Source: Deltaproteobacteria bacterium (GTDB lineage Bacteria > Desulfobacterota > Binatia > UBA9968). From it: 7,827 nt of DNA. The DNA lies in NCBI GenBank assembly GCA_005878685.1, contig VBLN01000015.1, positions 8,046 through 15,872 on the forward strand. The letters run 5' to 3'. Below, piece after piece: positions 1 through 7,081 of this stretch. Both the position numbers and the translations under genes were made by a program. Under the pieces are notes generated by a model. The model had not been told where the DNA came from, ran no database searches, and worked only from the letters and a program-made list of their open reading frames with translations. Each line of letters starts with the position of its first letter. Within the stretch, counting starts at the first letter, position 1.

Positions 1-950
1 TGCATAGATTCCGGGAACTCATTGTCCCAGTGTGGGATGTCCGAGGCATAGACGAAGTGCTGCTCGCCGACATACTTTAATGTTTCGGGGATCAATCTCT
101 CTTCGGCCTCGACGCTGAAGTAGATCGGTCGTTCTTGGACACACTGGCTCGGCCGCCTTTTCAAATGGGGAGTCTCGACTGCACCGCGCTTCTCCCAATG
201 CTCGTCCATCCGGTCCAGCCAATAGGGCAGCCATGTGCAGCCGATCTCCAGAAAGGCTAAGCGAAGCTTGGGAAATCGCTCTGGCACTCCCTGAAAGATC
301 ATGCTGGTAAATTGCTGGAATATGCCCACCGGGAAAGCGACGGTATGAACTTCCGTGAAGGTCTCGAACATGCCTGCGCCGAGCTCATGGGCGCCGTTGC
401 GTGTGCCGTGAATACCTATGAGACAATCCAGTTTCTCAGCCTCCTCGTAGATCGGATCGTAAAACCGGTGTCCTAGAGGCAGCTGAAGTCCGACCGTTTT
501 AAAGGATGCACCGGCGAAACCAAGTTCCTTGACGGCTCTGCGCAGCTCCAGCGCAGCGGCTTCCGGGTCCTGCTGCGGCAGGAGCGCGACAGGCTTGATC
601 CGGTCCGATATCTTCGCCCAATGATCGTGGACATAATTGTTGTAAGCCCGGCAAAATGCTTTGGCGTAGCCGCTCTCGCGCACGCGCGACACGTCCCCCG
701 CCCCGGTCGAATAGAGAAAGGCCATCTCCATGTTGTGTTCGTCCATGATCCGGAGCCAATCTTGAGCCTTGAGGTTGCGGCGGCACCACGCGCGATTCTT
801 AGGAAGGGTGCCCCCCAGATCTCCGTCCCATGGCTCTTGGAAGGCAAGCGGGCCTCCGCGCCTGTCATAAGGAGGCTCTAAGTAGGAACGCAGAATATCA
901 TTCTGCTCTATAAGATGACCGTCCGCATCGATGACCGTCTGATTTTTCAT
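1..950 (-). CDS. Amidohydrolase family 2 (metal-dependent TIM-barrel hydrolase or decarboxylase), 3' end missing
   Basis: The frame is open from an ATG at 948-950 to the window edge: 316 codons, C-terminus missing. The start follows AGGAGG (complement of 957-962) with a 6-base spacer. The protein resembles the Amidohydro_2 family, the group of ACMSD and gamma-resorcylate decarboxylase, which are cytoplasmic TIM barrels with a divalent metal. Visible markers are an N-terminal DADGHLIE stretch with His12 (the usual metal-ligand region), IGIHGTRNG with His181, a VPERFPKLRLAFLEIGC segment ending at Cys238 with Glu235, and YASDIPHWD with Asp304 and His307, which matches the family's SDxPHxD metal-site motif. 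Substrate cannot be read from the sequence: members hydrolyse or decarboxylate small aromatic or cyclic acids. It has its own promoter and no co-directional neighbour close by. Family assignment is strong; the specific reaction is unknown. Confidence 0.93.
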   Translation of the reverse strand, partial: MKNQTVIDADGHLIEQNDILRSYLEPPYDRRGGPLAFQEPWDGDLGGTLPKNRAWCRRNLKAQDWLRIMDEHNMEMAFLYSTGAGDVSRVRESGYAKAFCRAYNNYVHDHWAKISDRIKPVALLPQQDPEAAALELRRAVKELGFAGASFKTVGLQLPLGHRFYDPIYEEAEKLDCLIGIHGTRNGAHELGAGMFETFTEVHTVAFPVGIFQQFTSMIFQGVPERFPKLRLAFLEIGCTWLPYWLDRMDEHWEKRGAVETPHLKRRPSQCVQERPIYFSVEAEERLIPETLKYVGEQHFVYASDIPHWDNEFPESM

Positions 951-991
951 CTTTGACCTCCTGTTATTTTTCTGCAGTCTTGTCGATGAAC

Positions 992-1020
992 GGCATAACA
1001 GAGAGCGTTCCTTCTGTCAA
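992..1020 (-). promoter_or_regulatory. Sigma-70-type promoter of the amidohydrolase gene
   Basis: Read on the minus strand, a perfect -35 TTGACA (complement of 1015-1020) is followed by a 17-base spacer and TATGCC (complement of 992-997). A TG one base upstream of the hexamer makes an extended -10, which offsets the weak 3/6 match there. The predicted transcript start is near 985, giving a leader of about 35 bases that contains the AGGAGG site. Assigned from consensus only. Confidence 0.6.
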
Positions 1021-1102
1021 TTTGATCTAGGCGCTGTTGCGCAAGAGTGGGGGAAACTTCCCTATTTCGTTTCAGTGCCTCCTCGTCGGGAAGAATCAGA
1101 GG

Positions 1103-1138
1103 GAGGCCCGCCTCTCAGACCGGGAGCCGATGGGCCTC
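1103..1138. repeat. Inverted repeat GAGGCCC / GGGCCTC
   Basis: Perfect 7-base arms at 1103-1109 and 1132-1138 are separated by 22 bases, with a possible additional G-T wobble outside. It sits about 110 bases upstream of the amidohydrolase transcript start. No T-run follows on either strand, so it does not look like a simple intrinsic terminator. Confidence 0.45.
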
Positions 1139-1424
1139 TGCCCTTCTGCCACAAGTGACTTAACCTGATCCGTCCGTTAAGTTTGGGGAAAGCTCAGTGT
1201 CGGACGTCTCCCTTGCTTCGAGGCAGACCTCCCTCTCTTGAGAGTGGGCTTCTTGGATGACACACGGACGGAGCAGTCGCGATCGCCCGAGGGGAGCGCG
1301 AATGAGGGTGTGGACGTAGAGACGAGAATTTTCCGTACAGGCCCTGACTGTGGGAGTCCGCACCCTCTGGGGTATCGGGTGGCGGTCCTCAAGGAACTGG
1401 CCCATCGGCCGCAGCCAAAGGCGC

Positions 1425-1438
1425 GCTCCCGAGGGAGC
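1425..1438. repeat. GC-rich palindrome just beyond the 3' end of rlmD
   Basis: GCTCCC (1425-1430) and GGGAGC (1433-1438) flank two bases, so RNA would fold as a 5-bp stem with a 4-base loop. It begins about 32 bases past the TAG stop of the methyltransferase on the minus strand. It may stabilise the transcript end, but the missing U-tract argues against an efficient intrinsic terminator. Confidence 0.35.
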
Positions 1439-1469
1439 CGCGGGAAGTCCATCGATGGAGCTTTCGGTC

Positions 1470-2003
1470 CTACGCCCTTACGACCTCAGCCAGCGTTTCC
1501 ACATGGAAGGTATGAGGGAAGAGGTCAATGGGTTGGACTCGTTTGAGTGTGTAACCTTTCGTCTTCAATAGCGCGAGATCTCGCGCCAACGTGGTCGGAT
1601 CACACGAGACGTAAAGAATCTTCTCCGCTCCAAGGGCAGACAAGTTTTCTTCCAGCCCCTTGGCGCCTGAACGGGGCGGGTTGAGAATGATCTTAGAAAA
1701 TTTCTCTCCGTTTTTCGTCAATTGTCTCGCCGCCTTCGGCGCGTGAGAGCAAACCCACCGGATGTTCCCTAAACGGCTTAGTCGAGTATTTATCTCGCCG
1801 TTCTGCACGGATCTGGGATTCCCCTCCACCGCGAAGACTTCGCGGCTGCGCTGAGCAACAGGCAGAGTGAAGTTTCCGGCTCCTGAGTAAAGCTCCAGGA
1901 TTCGATCCTGATCGTGAAACTTTCCCCACCCGAGGAGTTGACTAACGAGCAATTCGTTCGCCTCATGGTTTACTTGCGTGAATGTCTCCGCGTCCACTTG
2001 CAT
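1470..2003 (-). CDS. RlmD C-terminal part: SAM-dependent methyltransferase domain
   Basis: The ATG at 2001-2003, 14 codons after the premature TAA, could restart translation to give 177 residues. These include every catalytic element: FTQVN, the GAGNFTLP SAM loop, NPPRSGA, the VSCDP nucleophile loop and the C-terminal HVET. The context before the ATG has only a weak GGGA about 6 bases upstream. The piece would lack the RNA-binding TRAM domain and the iron-sulfur cluster. It is more likely the 3' part of one broken or misassembled gene than an independent protein. Confidence 0.5.
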   Translation of the reverse strand: MQVDAETFTQVNHEANELLVSQLLGWGKFHDQDRILELYSGAGNFTLPVAQRSREVFAVEGNPRSVQNGEINTRLSRLGNIRWVCSHAPKAARQLTKNGEKFSKIILNPPRSGAKGLEENLSALGAEKILYVSCDPTTLARDLALLKTKGYTLKRVQPIDLFPHTFHVETLAEVVRA

Positions 2004-2045
2004 TGTTATCCCGTTCTCTGAGCGAATCGAGATTCTTGCTTGGTC

Positions 2046-2765
2046 TTACGATCGTCGCCAACCACGGCCAAAGAGAATCAAACCGCTTATCTCCGGGTGC
2101 TGCGTTAGAAATGAAGCGCTTACGATCTCGTCCTCGGCGCAGAAATCTCGTTCAGTTTGTCCCACCAAGACGATTTCTTCGCTCTGATCGCCCCGTATGA
2201 TTTCTATCTCGTGCAGGCGGGTTTTCAGTTCACCCGCCCATGTTTTTGCATGGGTCAGGTGATGGTCGACCGAGGGATCGGCAATCAAGCAGGAGTCGAT
2301 CTCGATGAGCTCGTGAGAAAAAGCTCGATAAAAGCCGACTCTTCTTTGCCCGTCGATCTGTAGCCGTAGGCGGCGACGGTAATGGTATTCTCTTGGGGAA
2401 CGGATGATTGGAAGCAGCTCGAAGCCCTCTAACTTGCCGATCCGGCGCAGAGCGTCTTCAACGTTTTTTCCCTTGGATGCCAGCTGCGTCGAGTACGCGA
2501 CATGTTGCCATGGACAGCTGCCGCACGGACCGAAGTAAGGGCAGGGGGGAGTTTGGCGCAAGGGGGAGGGCTTGATAAGCTGTGCGACTTCGCCCAGCGC
2601 ATAGTTTTTTCTCTCCTCGACAATCCGCACCCTCGCCTCGTCTCCGGGGGCGGTCATCGGCACGAAAATCGCCCGCCCTTTCCTGCGACCCACGCCGTAA
2701 GGGCCATAGGTGAGGGAGCCGATGCTCAGCGCGAATTCATCCTTGTCGGTTGATGTCTCTGTCAT
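2046..2765 (-). CDS. RlmD N-terminal part: TRAM and 4Fe-4S domains, truncated by TAA
   Basis: If the TAA is real, translation gives 239 residues ending in GWRRS. This piece holds the TRAM RNA-binding domain (YGPYGVGRRKG near 20-30), the four cluster cysteines (CPYFGPCGSC at 75-84 and DSC at 157-159) and the central domain. It lacks the whole S-adenosylmethionine-binding and catalytic domain and should not methylate on its own. The start ATG is the first in-frame one after the predicted minus-strand promoter at 2810-2838. Confidence 0.6.
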   Translation of the reverse strand: MTETSTDKDEFALSIGSLTYGPYGVGRRKGRAIFVPMTAPGDEARVRIVEERKNYALGEVAQLIKPSPLRQTPPCPYFGPCGSCPWQHVAYSTQLASKGKNVEDALRRIGKLEGFELLPIIRSPREYHYRRRLRLQIDGQRRVGFYRAFSHELIEIDSCLIADPSVDHHLTHAKTWAGELKTRLHEIEIIRGDQSEEIVLVGQTERDFCAEDEIVSASFLTQHPEISGLILFGRGWRRS

Positions 2766-2780
2766 TGGCTGTCAGTCACG

Positions 2781-2789
2781 TGCTATAAG
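2781..2789 (+). promoter_or_regulatory. Candidate extended -10 promoter of the DUF309-ABC operon
   Basis: TGC followed by TATAAG (2784-2789) matches an extended -10 element with 5/6 hexamer identity. No good -35 lies at the expected distance. The predicted start near 2796 gives a leader of about 29 bases that includes AGGAG at 2815-2819. It overlaps the divergent rlmD promoter region. Confidence 0.4.
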
Positions 2790-2809
2790 ATTTCCAGGAT
2801 CCTTCAAGC

Positions 2810-2839
2810 ATTATAGGAGAGATGATGGACGACCAACAA
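2810..2839 (-). promoter_or_regulatory. Candidate promoter of rlmD
   Basis: On the minus strand a perfect TATAAT (complement of 2810-2815) lies 18 bases from a weak -35 TTGTTG (complement of 2834-2839). The predicted start near 2803 gives a leader of about 38 bases to the ATG at 2763-2765. The -35 lies inside the start of the divergent DUF309 gene. Confidence 0.45.
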
Positions 2840-3196
2840 GATCCCCGGCTCTTTAAGGGGATTGAAGAGTTCAACAACGGACTCTATTTTGAATGTCACG
2901 AGACCCTAGAGGAGATCTGGCTGGAAGATCATGGACCAGACCGCGAGTTTTATCAGGGGATTATCCAGGTCGCGGCGGGATATTTTAAGTGGGAGCAGGG
3001 CGTTCTCATCGGGGCGATCAAGCTTTGGCGGTCGGGACTGGCGAAGCTTTCCCCCTATCCTCCCGTCCACCTTGGGATTAACCTGGATTCTTTCGTCCAA
3101 GGGGTCAGGGATAATCTGAAGCAAATCGAGCTGGCCCATCAAAAGGGAGGGGACTGCCCAGAGCTCACCGTGCCGATCCTTTCTCTCATCGTTTAG
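2825..3196 (+). CDS. DUF309 family protein
   Basis: A 123-residue soluble protein. It carries the DUF309 core: an FNNGLYFECHETLEEIW stretch (HExxExxW) followed by REFYQGIIQVAAGYF, both helical and rich in conserved acidic and aromatic residues. This family is widespread in bacteria and usually about this size; no biochemical function is established as far as I know. Two ATG codons are adjacent at 2822 and 2825. AGGAG at 2815-2819 leaves 2 bases to the first and 5 to the second, so the second is preferred. It ends with TAG 12 bases before the ATPase gene and shares its frame, so the three downstream genes are probably one transcript. The His-Glu pair suggests metal binding, but that is inference. 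Confidence 0.88.
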   Translation: MDDQQDPRLFKGIEEFNNGLYFECHETLEEIWLEDHGPDREFYQGIIQVAAGYFKWEQGVLIGAIKLWRSGLAKLSPYPPVHLGINLDSFVQGVRDNLKQIELAHQKGGDCPELTVPILSLIV

Positions 3197-3208
3197 AATC
3201 CGTTTCCA

Positions 3209-3883
3209 ATGATCCGTTCGCTCGATGTGCACAAAGTCTACAAGCAGGGCAAGAACGAGATCGTCGCCCTGGCCGGAGTATCGCTGGATATTCAAAAAGG
3301 AGAATTCCTGTGCATCATGGGGCCGAGCGGGTCGGGAAAGAGCACGCTTCTTCATCTGATGGGGGGATTGGATCGCCCGACTCGGGGAGAGCTGATAATA
3401 GACGGCAGGATCATCTCCCAGATGCCGGACCATGAGGTGACGCTCTTGAGACGGAATAAGATCGGATTTGTCTTTCAGTTCTTCAATCTCCTTCCCACTT
3501 TGACTGCCATAGAAAATGTCATGGTTCCGTTGATCCTTGATGGTCAACCGACGGGGCCAGTGCGGAGCCGCGCGGAAGCGCTGTTGAGAGAGGTCGGCCT
3601 TGAATCTCGAAAGGATCACCTTCCCGAAGAGCTTTCGGGTGGCGAGGTCCAACGCCTCGCCATCGCTCGAGCCCTAGCCTTTAATCCACCGATTCTCCTA
3701 GCTGATGAGCCCACGGGAAACCTCGACTCCAAGACCGGCGAGGAGATTCTGAAGCTCCTCCGTCAGATCAACCGCGAAGAGGGCTGCACGGTGGTCATGG
3801 TGACTCACAACCGCGAAGCGGCGGGATTCGGCGATCGCGTGATTTACCTGAGAGACGGGAAGATAGAACAGGATGGCTCTTAG
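3209..3883 (+). CDS. ABC transporter ATP-binding protein, LolD/MacB/YbbA class
   Basis: A 224-residue cytoplasmic ATPase of the family that powers MacB-fold (mechanotransmission) transporters such as LolCDE, MacB and YbbAP. All motifs are intact: Walker A GPSGSGKS at 38-45, Q-loop Gln90 followed by [14 protein letters not shown], signature LSGGE at 142-146, Walker B ILLADE at 162-167 followed by [10 protein letters not shown], and H-loop His200 in VTHN. The LSGGE signature and PTGNLDS are typical of this subfamily, and the length matches LolD/YbbA. No Shine-Dalgarno sequence precedes the ATG. An in-frame stop lies five codons upstream, so this is the only sensible start and translation probably depends on coupling to DUF309. 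The stop TAG directly abuts the GTG start of the permease. The sequence alone cannot separate LolD from YbbA; the partner permease favours the YbbA type. Confidence 0.95.
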   Translation: MIRSLDVHKVYKQGKNEIVALAGVSLDIQKGEFLCIMGPSGSGKSTLLHLMGGLDRPTRGELIIDGRIISQMPDHEVTLLRRNKIGFVFQFFNLLPTLTAIENVMVPLILDGQPTGPVRSRAEALLREVGLESRKDHLPEELSGGEVQRLAIARALAFNPPILLADEPTGNLDSKTGEEILKLLRQINREEGCTVVMVTHNREAAGFGDRVIYLRDGKIEQDGS

Positions 3884-6463
3884 GTGATTCGGCTTCTGTG
3901 CCTTCTTAGTTGGCGCCACTTTCTGCGCCACGGGTTGCGTACTTCTCTTACTTTCTTGAGCATTGTCCTCGGCGTCAGTGTCATCGTCGCCATTGCCGTA
4001 GTCAACCATACCCTGTTGAGCTCCTTTCAACGGACCGTAGAGGTCATTGCGGGCAAAGCCGTGCTGCAAGTAACGAACGGCGAGAGCGGAATCAGGGAAT
4101 CGCTTTTTCGCGCTATCCGCGATGCCGAAGGGGTTCAGGATGCGGCAGCAACGGTCGAAGGTTTTCTCCCCGTGGTCGGCATCAAGGGCGAGAGGCTTTT
4201 TGTCTATGGAGTCGATCTTCTCGCCGACTTTTCGATCCGGGAGCATGAATTTGTGGGCGGCGAGTTCGGGTTGGATCAAGCCCTGGATTTTATCGCTCGG
4301 CCGGATTCCATCGCATTGACCGACTCATTGTCTCGGCGCCTGAAGTTGACCATGGGCTCAAAGCTTTCCTTGGCCACCAGTCAAGGTGTGCGCAGCTACA
4401 CTGTCCGTGCCCTGTTGAAAGAACGGGGTGCGGCCAGGGTCTTTGGTGGGAGCTTCGCTTTAATGGATCTGCCGGTGGCTCAGATCGCGCTCGGTAAAGA
4501 AGGGAAGCTCGACACGGTAGATCTGACGGTTGAGGAAGGGCGAAAGATTGAGACTGTCAAAGAAAGACTCAAGGAATCCCTCCGTGGCGCGGCTGAAGTC
4601 GCGCGGCCGAAGGAGAGAGGAGAACAGATCGAGTCGCTTCTCAGCTCGTTCCGCGTGGGGCTCTTCTTCGTGAGTCTGGTGGCGCTCTTCGTCGGGTTTT
4701 TTCTCATCTACAACACGGTCTCGGTTTCGGTGGTTCAAAGAAAGCGGGAGATCGGGACACTCCGTTGCCTGGGAATGATCCGGCGGGACGTCCTTGTCAT
4801 TTTCATCATCGAGGCTCTGGCCCTTGCTAGCGCAGCTTCTCTCGTTGGGATCTGCGCCGGCGTCCTCTTGGCGGAGGCGGCTCTTTTTTCAGTGGGGGAA
4901 ACGGTCAGCAACCTTTTTTTCCAAACTGATCTCACCAGGAGCGCGCTGACCGCGGAAGAATTTTGGGTCGCCCTGGCGGGCGGCGTAGGGGTTTCGCTTT
5001 TGGCGGCGCTCTATCCCGCGTGGGAAGCCACCCGGGTGACGCCCCTAGAGGGCGCCCGACAAGCCAGCTGGAGTCCACGCGCTGAGGGGATATCCCGCGC
5101 GTCTATTTTCGCTTTTCTTCTTCTGCTGTTCTTTCCGGTCATGCTATTTTTTCCCCGAGCAGGCTTTGAGCCGGTGGAAAGATTTACGCTCGGCGTAGTG
5201 GCTATGCTCATCTTTCTGCTCGGACTGTCCTTTCTTTGTCCGTTTTTTATCTTCTCGGGCGTTGGCGCCTTTAGGCGCTGGCTTGTTCGTTTCTCCTCAT
5301 GTTCTTGGGTAGAAGGGCAGCTTGCTGCCGACAGCCTACGGCGGAGTCCGGTTCGCTCCGGAATCACGGTGGCCACACTGATGATCAGCCTGGCTGCGAT
5401 CTTTACCATTGCCGCTTTCGTGAGCAGCGTGCGCGGATCGCTCCTTTCTTGGGTCGATCAGATGGTCACGGCGGATCTCATCGTGAGTTCCGGGGCTAGA
5501 ACAGCCGGTCCGATGAACGTGCCTCTGAGAGAAGAGCTTACGGCCGGGATGAGACTCCTTCCCGGAGTTCAAGTGGTTGATCTTTACCGTCTGATCCGAT
5601 CCACTTACCAGGGAAAGCCTATCTTGATCGAGTCCTTTTCCGCTCGAGCTTCTGCAGCCGTTCGGAATTTGCCAATGGCACAAGGCGACGGGAAGAAGGC
5701 TTTGCAAGAGATGGGCGCAGGGGTGGGCGTCATCGTCAGCGAGAGTTTCCAGAGCAAATTCGGCAAGGCGACAGGAGATATCATCCAGCTGCCGACGCCC
5801 TCGGGAGTTGTGGCGTTCCGCATTCTTGGAGTCTATGTCGACTATTCTTCCGATTCCGGAAGCGTCTTGATCGACCGCGCGCTTTATAAAAAGGTGTGGG
5901 GCGACGAACTGGTAGACGCCTTTGATCTGTGGTTGTCTCCCGGCGCGGATCAAGCAGCGGTGATCCAGAAAATTAAAGAAGGTTACGCAGAGAAATACCA
6001 ACTCTTTGTCAGCACGCACAAGGAGCTTAGAGAGGCTGTGGTCCATATCATGGAGCAGTCTTTTCGAGTCAACTACGCGGTCGAGATCATCGCTGTGGTC
6101 GTTGCCATCTTCAGCGTGATCAACACGCTGCTCGCTTCGGTCCTCGATCGGACCAGGGAGATCGCAGTTCTGCGTGCGATTGGAGCTACTCAGTCCCAGG
6201 TGCGGAGGATGGTGATGGCGGAGGCGGGCTGGATAGGATTCATGGGAGGAGCTCTCGGTCTCGTATCAGGAACGATCATGTCCTACCACCATGTCGTCTA
6301 CAACACCAAAGCTCTCACCGGCTGGACTTTCCAGTATTACTACCCTGCGGATGTCGCTCTTCTTTGCCTTGTCCTGGCTGTGGCTCTCTGCACAGCGGCA
6401 GGCTATCTGCCGGCCAGACAGGCCGCCTCGACGCCGATCGTAGAGGCGATAGGGTATGAATAG
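3884..6463 (+). CDS. Large FtsX/MacB-type ABC transporter permease, ten predicted helices (YbbP-like)
   Basis: An 859-residue inner-membrane permease made of two FtsX-like halves. Helix 1 is at about 20-42, followed by a large periplasmic domain (about 45-255) and helices at about 257-283, 302-334, 359-380, 405-425 and 434-460. The second half has a helix at about 493-516, a second periplasmic domain (about 520-728) and helices at about 730-754, 782-802 and 821-845. The cytoplasmic coupling motif occurs twice, REIGTLRCLGM (288-298) and REIAVLRAIGA (758-768), a sign of internal duplication. Length and ten-helix plan resemble E. coli YbbP (about 800 residues), not the four-helix LolC/E or MacB. 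The start is GTG, flush against the ATPase stop with no separate ribosome site, so translation is coupled. No HlyD-type adaptor or TesA-like esterase gene is visible beside it, so a tripartite efflux role is not supported. Substrate is unknown; lipids or lipoproteins are plausible from the family. Confidence 0.93.
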   Translation: MIRLLCLLSWRHFLRHGLRTSLTFLSIVLGVSVIVAIAVVNHTLLSSFQRTVEVIAGKAVLQVTNGESGIRESLFRAIRDAEGVQDAAATVEGFLPVVGIKGERLFVYGVDLLADFSIREHEFVGGEFGLDQALDFIARPDSIALTDSLSRRLKLTMGSKLSLATSQGVRSYTVRALLKERGAARVFGGSFALMDLPVAQIALGKEGKLDTVDLTVEEGRKIETVKERLKESLRGAAEVARPKERGEQIESLLSSFRVGLFFVSLVALFVGFFLIYNTVSVSVVQRKREIGTLRCLGMIRRDVLVIFIIEALALASAASLVGICAGVLLAEAALFSVGETVSNLFFQTDLTRSALTAEEFWVALAGGVGVSLLAALYPAWEATRVTPLEGARQASWSPRAEGISRASIFAFLLLLFFPVMLFFPRAGFEPVERFTLGVVAMLIFLLGLSFLCPFFIFSGVGAFRRWLVRFSSCSWVEGQLAADSLRRSPVRSGITVATLMISLAAIFTIAAFVSSVRGSLLSWVDQMVTADLIVSSGARTAGPMNVPLREELTAGMRLLPGVQVVDLYRLIRSTYQGKPILIESFSARASAAVRNLPMAQGDGKKALQEMGAGVGVIVSESFQSKFGKATGDIIQLPTPSGVVAFRILGVYVDYSSDSGSVLIDRALYKKVWGDELVDAFDLWLSPGADQAAVIQKIKEGYAEKYQLFVSTHKELREAVVHIMEQSFRVNYAVEIIAVVVAIFSVINTLLASVLDRTREIAVLRAIGATQSQVRRMVMAEAGWIGFMGGALGLVSGTIMSYHHVVYNTKALTGWTFQYYYPADVALLCLVLAVALCTAAGYLPARQAASTPIVEAIGYE

Positions 6464-6508
6464 AGTGTTATGGCAAGAGAGATTACGAAAAGACGAAGGT
6501 CAGATGTT

Positions 6509-7057
6509 TCAGGACGTTGGCAGGATCGTGACGATCACAAAGCGGGCGCGCCGGTTTTTTTTACGGCACTCTTCGGTCTGCTCGAGGCAAGCCGGCGCTT
6601 CCTTACCATAGCTAATGACAGATAGTCGCTCCGGAGGGATGCCGAGAACCATAAGGTAATCCTTGGCTCCCTGCGCCCTTTTTAAACCCAAGGCCAAGTT
6701 ATATTCACTGTCCCCGAGATCGTCACAGTGACCCTCGATCTCGACCTTCTGAGCCTCATTGTTTTTCAACCATTCCGCATTGGCTTTCAGCCCCTCCCTC
6801 GCTTGGAGAGGGAGATCATAGCTGTCAAACTCAAAAAAGATATCTTGTAGCGGACTTCCAGGAGGAGTCACGGATGTCACACCACGCTGCATAGCCTGCA
6901 GACTTGAAGGGGTTCTGGGATCCGCAACGGTACGCCGGGGCGGTTCGTTGTTCGGCTGTGCCGGGGGTGATGCGGGATTGTCGCCTAGAGCGCATCCGAG
7001 AAACATAATTGGAGTCAGCAGTAACCACCCGAGGAGGAAAGCATCCCGTCTGTTCAT
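6509..7057 (-). CDS. pal: Peptidoglycan-associated lipoprotein (Pal/OmpA family)
   Basis: A 182-residue lipoprotein. An RR-containing N-region and hydrophobic stretch end in FLGC, placing the lipidated cysteine at Cys22; Ala follows, with no Asp retention signal, so outer-membrane sorting is expected. A Pro-rich linker (about 28-67) leads to an OmpA C-terminal domain (about 70-177) that binds peptidoglycan: IFFEFDSYDL, EGHCDDLGDSEYNLALGLKRA (108-128) and NRRARF (168-173). Pal normally works with TolB and TolA in outer-membrane constriction, but no tol gene is in the window. An upstream in-frame ATG at 7079-7081 is rejected: it has no ribosome site and lies before the predicted transcript start, while the ATG at 7055-7057 has AGGA about 8 bases before it. 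It converges with the permease, leaving 45 bases between stops. It could be a Pal paralogue and not the Tol partner. Confidence 0.9.
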   Translation of the reverse strand: MNRRDAFLLGWLLLTPIMFLGCALGDNPASPPAQPNNEPPRRTVADPRTPSSLQAMQRGVTSVTPPGSPLQDIFFEFDSYDLPLQAREGLKANAEWLKNNEAQKVEIEGHCDDLGDSEYNLALGLKRAQGAKDYLMVLGIPPERLSVISYGKEAPACLEQTEECRKKNRRARFVIVTILPTS

Positions 7058-7081
7058 TGTCTCTTTCCTTTGGGTGCGCAT

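Larger units (their letters stand above)
1021..1469. other. Non-coding stretch between rlmD and the amidohydrolase, with short inverted repeats
   Basis: No protein in any frame here has recognisable motifs, a ribosome binding site or a convincing residue composition; the frames of 80-100 codons overlap each other and look random. No tRNA signature was found. The stretch contains several GC-rich inverted repeats: GAGGCCC/GGGCCTC at 1103-1138, CTCTC/GAGAG at 1233-1244 and GCTCCC/GGGAGC at 1425-1438. None is followed by a clear T-run on either strand. It could be ordinary spacer holding the 3' end of the rlmD transcript, or could encode a structured RNA; the sequence does not decide. Confidence 0.5.
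1470..2765 (-). pseudogene. rlmD: 23S rRNA (uracil-5-)-methyltransferase, RlmD/RumA type, interrupted by an in-frame TAA
   Basis: RlmD methylates a specific uridine of 23S rRNA at C5 using S-adenosylmethionine. The reading frame is continuous over 431 residue positions (E. coli RlmD has 433) except for one TAA at 2046-2048, replacing residue 240. Both sides are in the same frame, so there is no indel. Order: TRAM domain about 10-65; 4Fe-4S cysteines Cys75, Cys81, Cys84 and Cys159; central domain to about 255; Rossmann methyltransferase domain with FTQVN (Gln264), LYSGAGNFTLP, VEG (Glu314), NPPRSGA, catalytic VSCDP (Cys388) and HVET (Glu423). These fall one position off the E. coli numbering, so the rest of the protein looks conserved. 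Stop codon is TAG at 1470-1472. No good ribosome binding site precedes the ATG at 2763-2765. The gene is either recently inactivated, an assembly error, or still active as two pieces or by read-through. Confidence 0.85.

Noticed and set aside
1279..1286. GCGATCGC, the cyanobacterial HIP1 palindrome, also at 3831-3838
   Set aside because: Two copies in 7.8 kb is slightly above chance but far below the density of HIP1-rich cyanobacterial genomes, and the genes do not suggest a cyanobacterium.
1160..1546. Overlapping open frames of 80-100 codons on both strands in the gap before rlmD
   Set aside because: They overlap one another in different frames, have no ribosome binding sites and no recognisable protein features, and one runs into rlmD on the opposite strand.
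1675..1695. Asn362 in NPPRSGA where E. coli RlmD has Asp363, taken as a sign of decay
   Set aside because: The related enzyme RlmC has NPPR at this place as I recall it, so Asn is tolerated in the family and is not evidence of inactivation.
2046..2048. Genetic code change with TAA read as an amino acid
   Set aside because: About 1,700 other codons in the recognised genes, including the 859-codon permease, contain no in-frame TAA. Reassignment would scatter TAA codons through them. Pyrrolysine uses TAG and selenocysteine uses TGA, so neither applies.
6524..6562. Terminator for the permease transcript: small hairpin GATCG/CGATC, GC-rich GGCGCGCC and a run of eight T inside the 3' end of pal
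   Set aside because: The palindrome next to the T-run can only form a very short stem, and the better hairpin lies about 18 bases away from the Ts. The codons are explained by the KKNRRARF region of Pal. It remains possible but is not supported enough to list.
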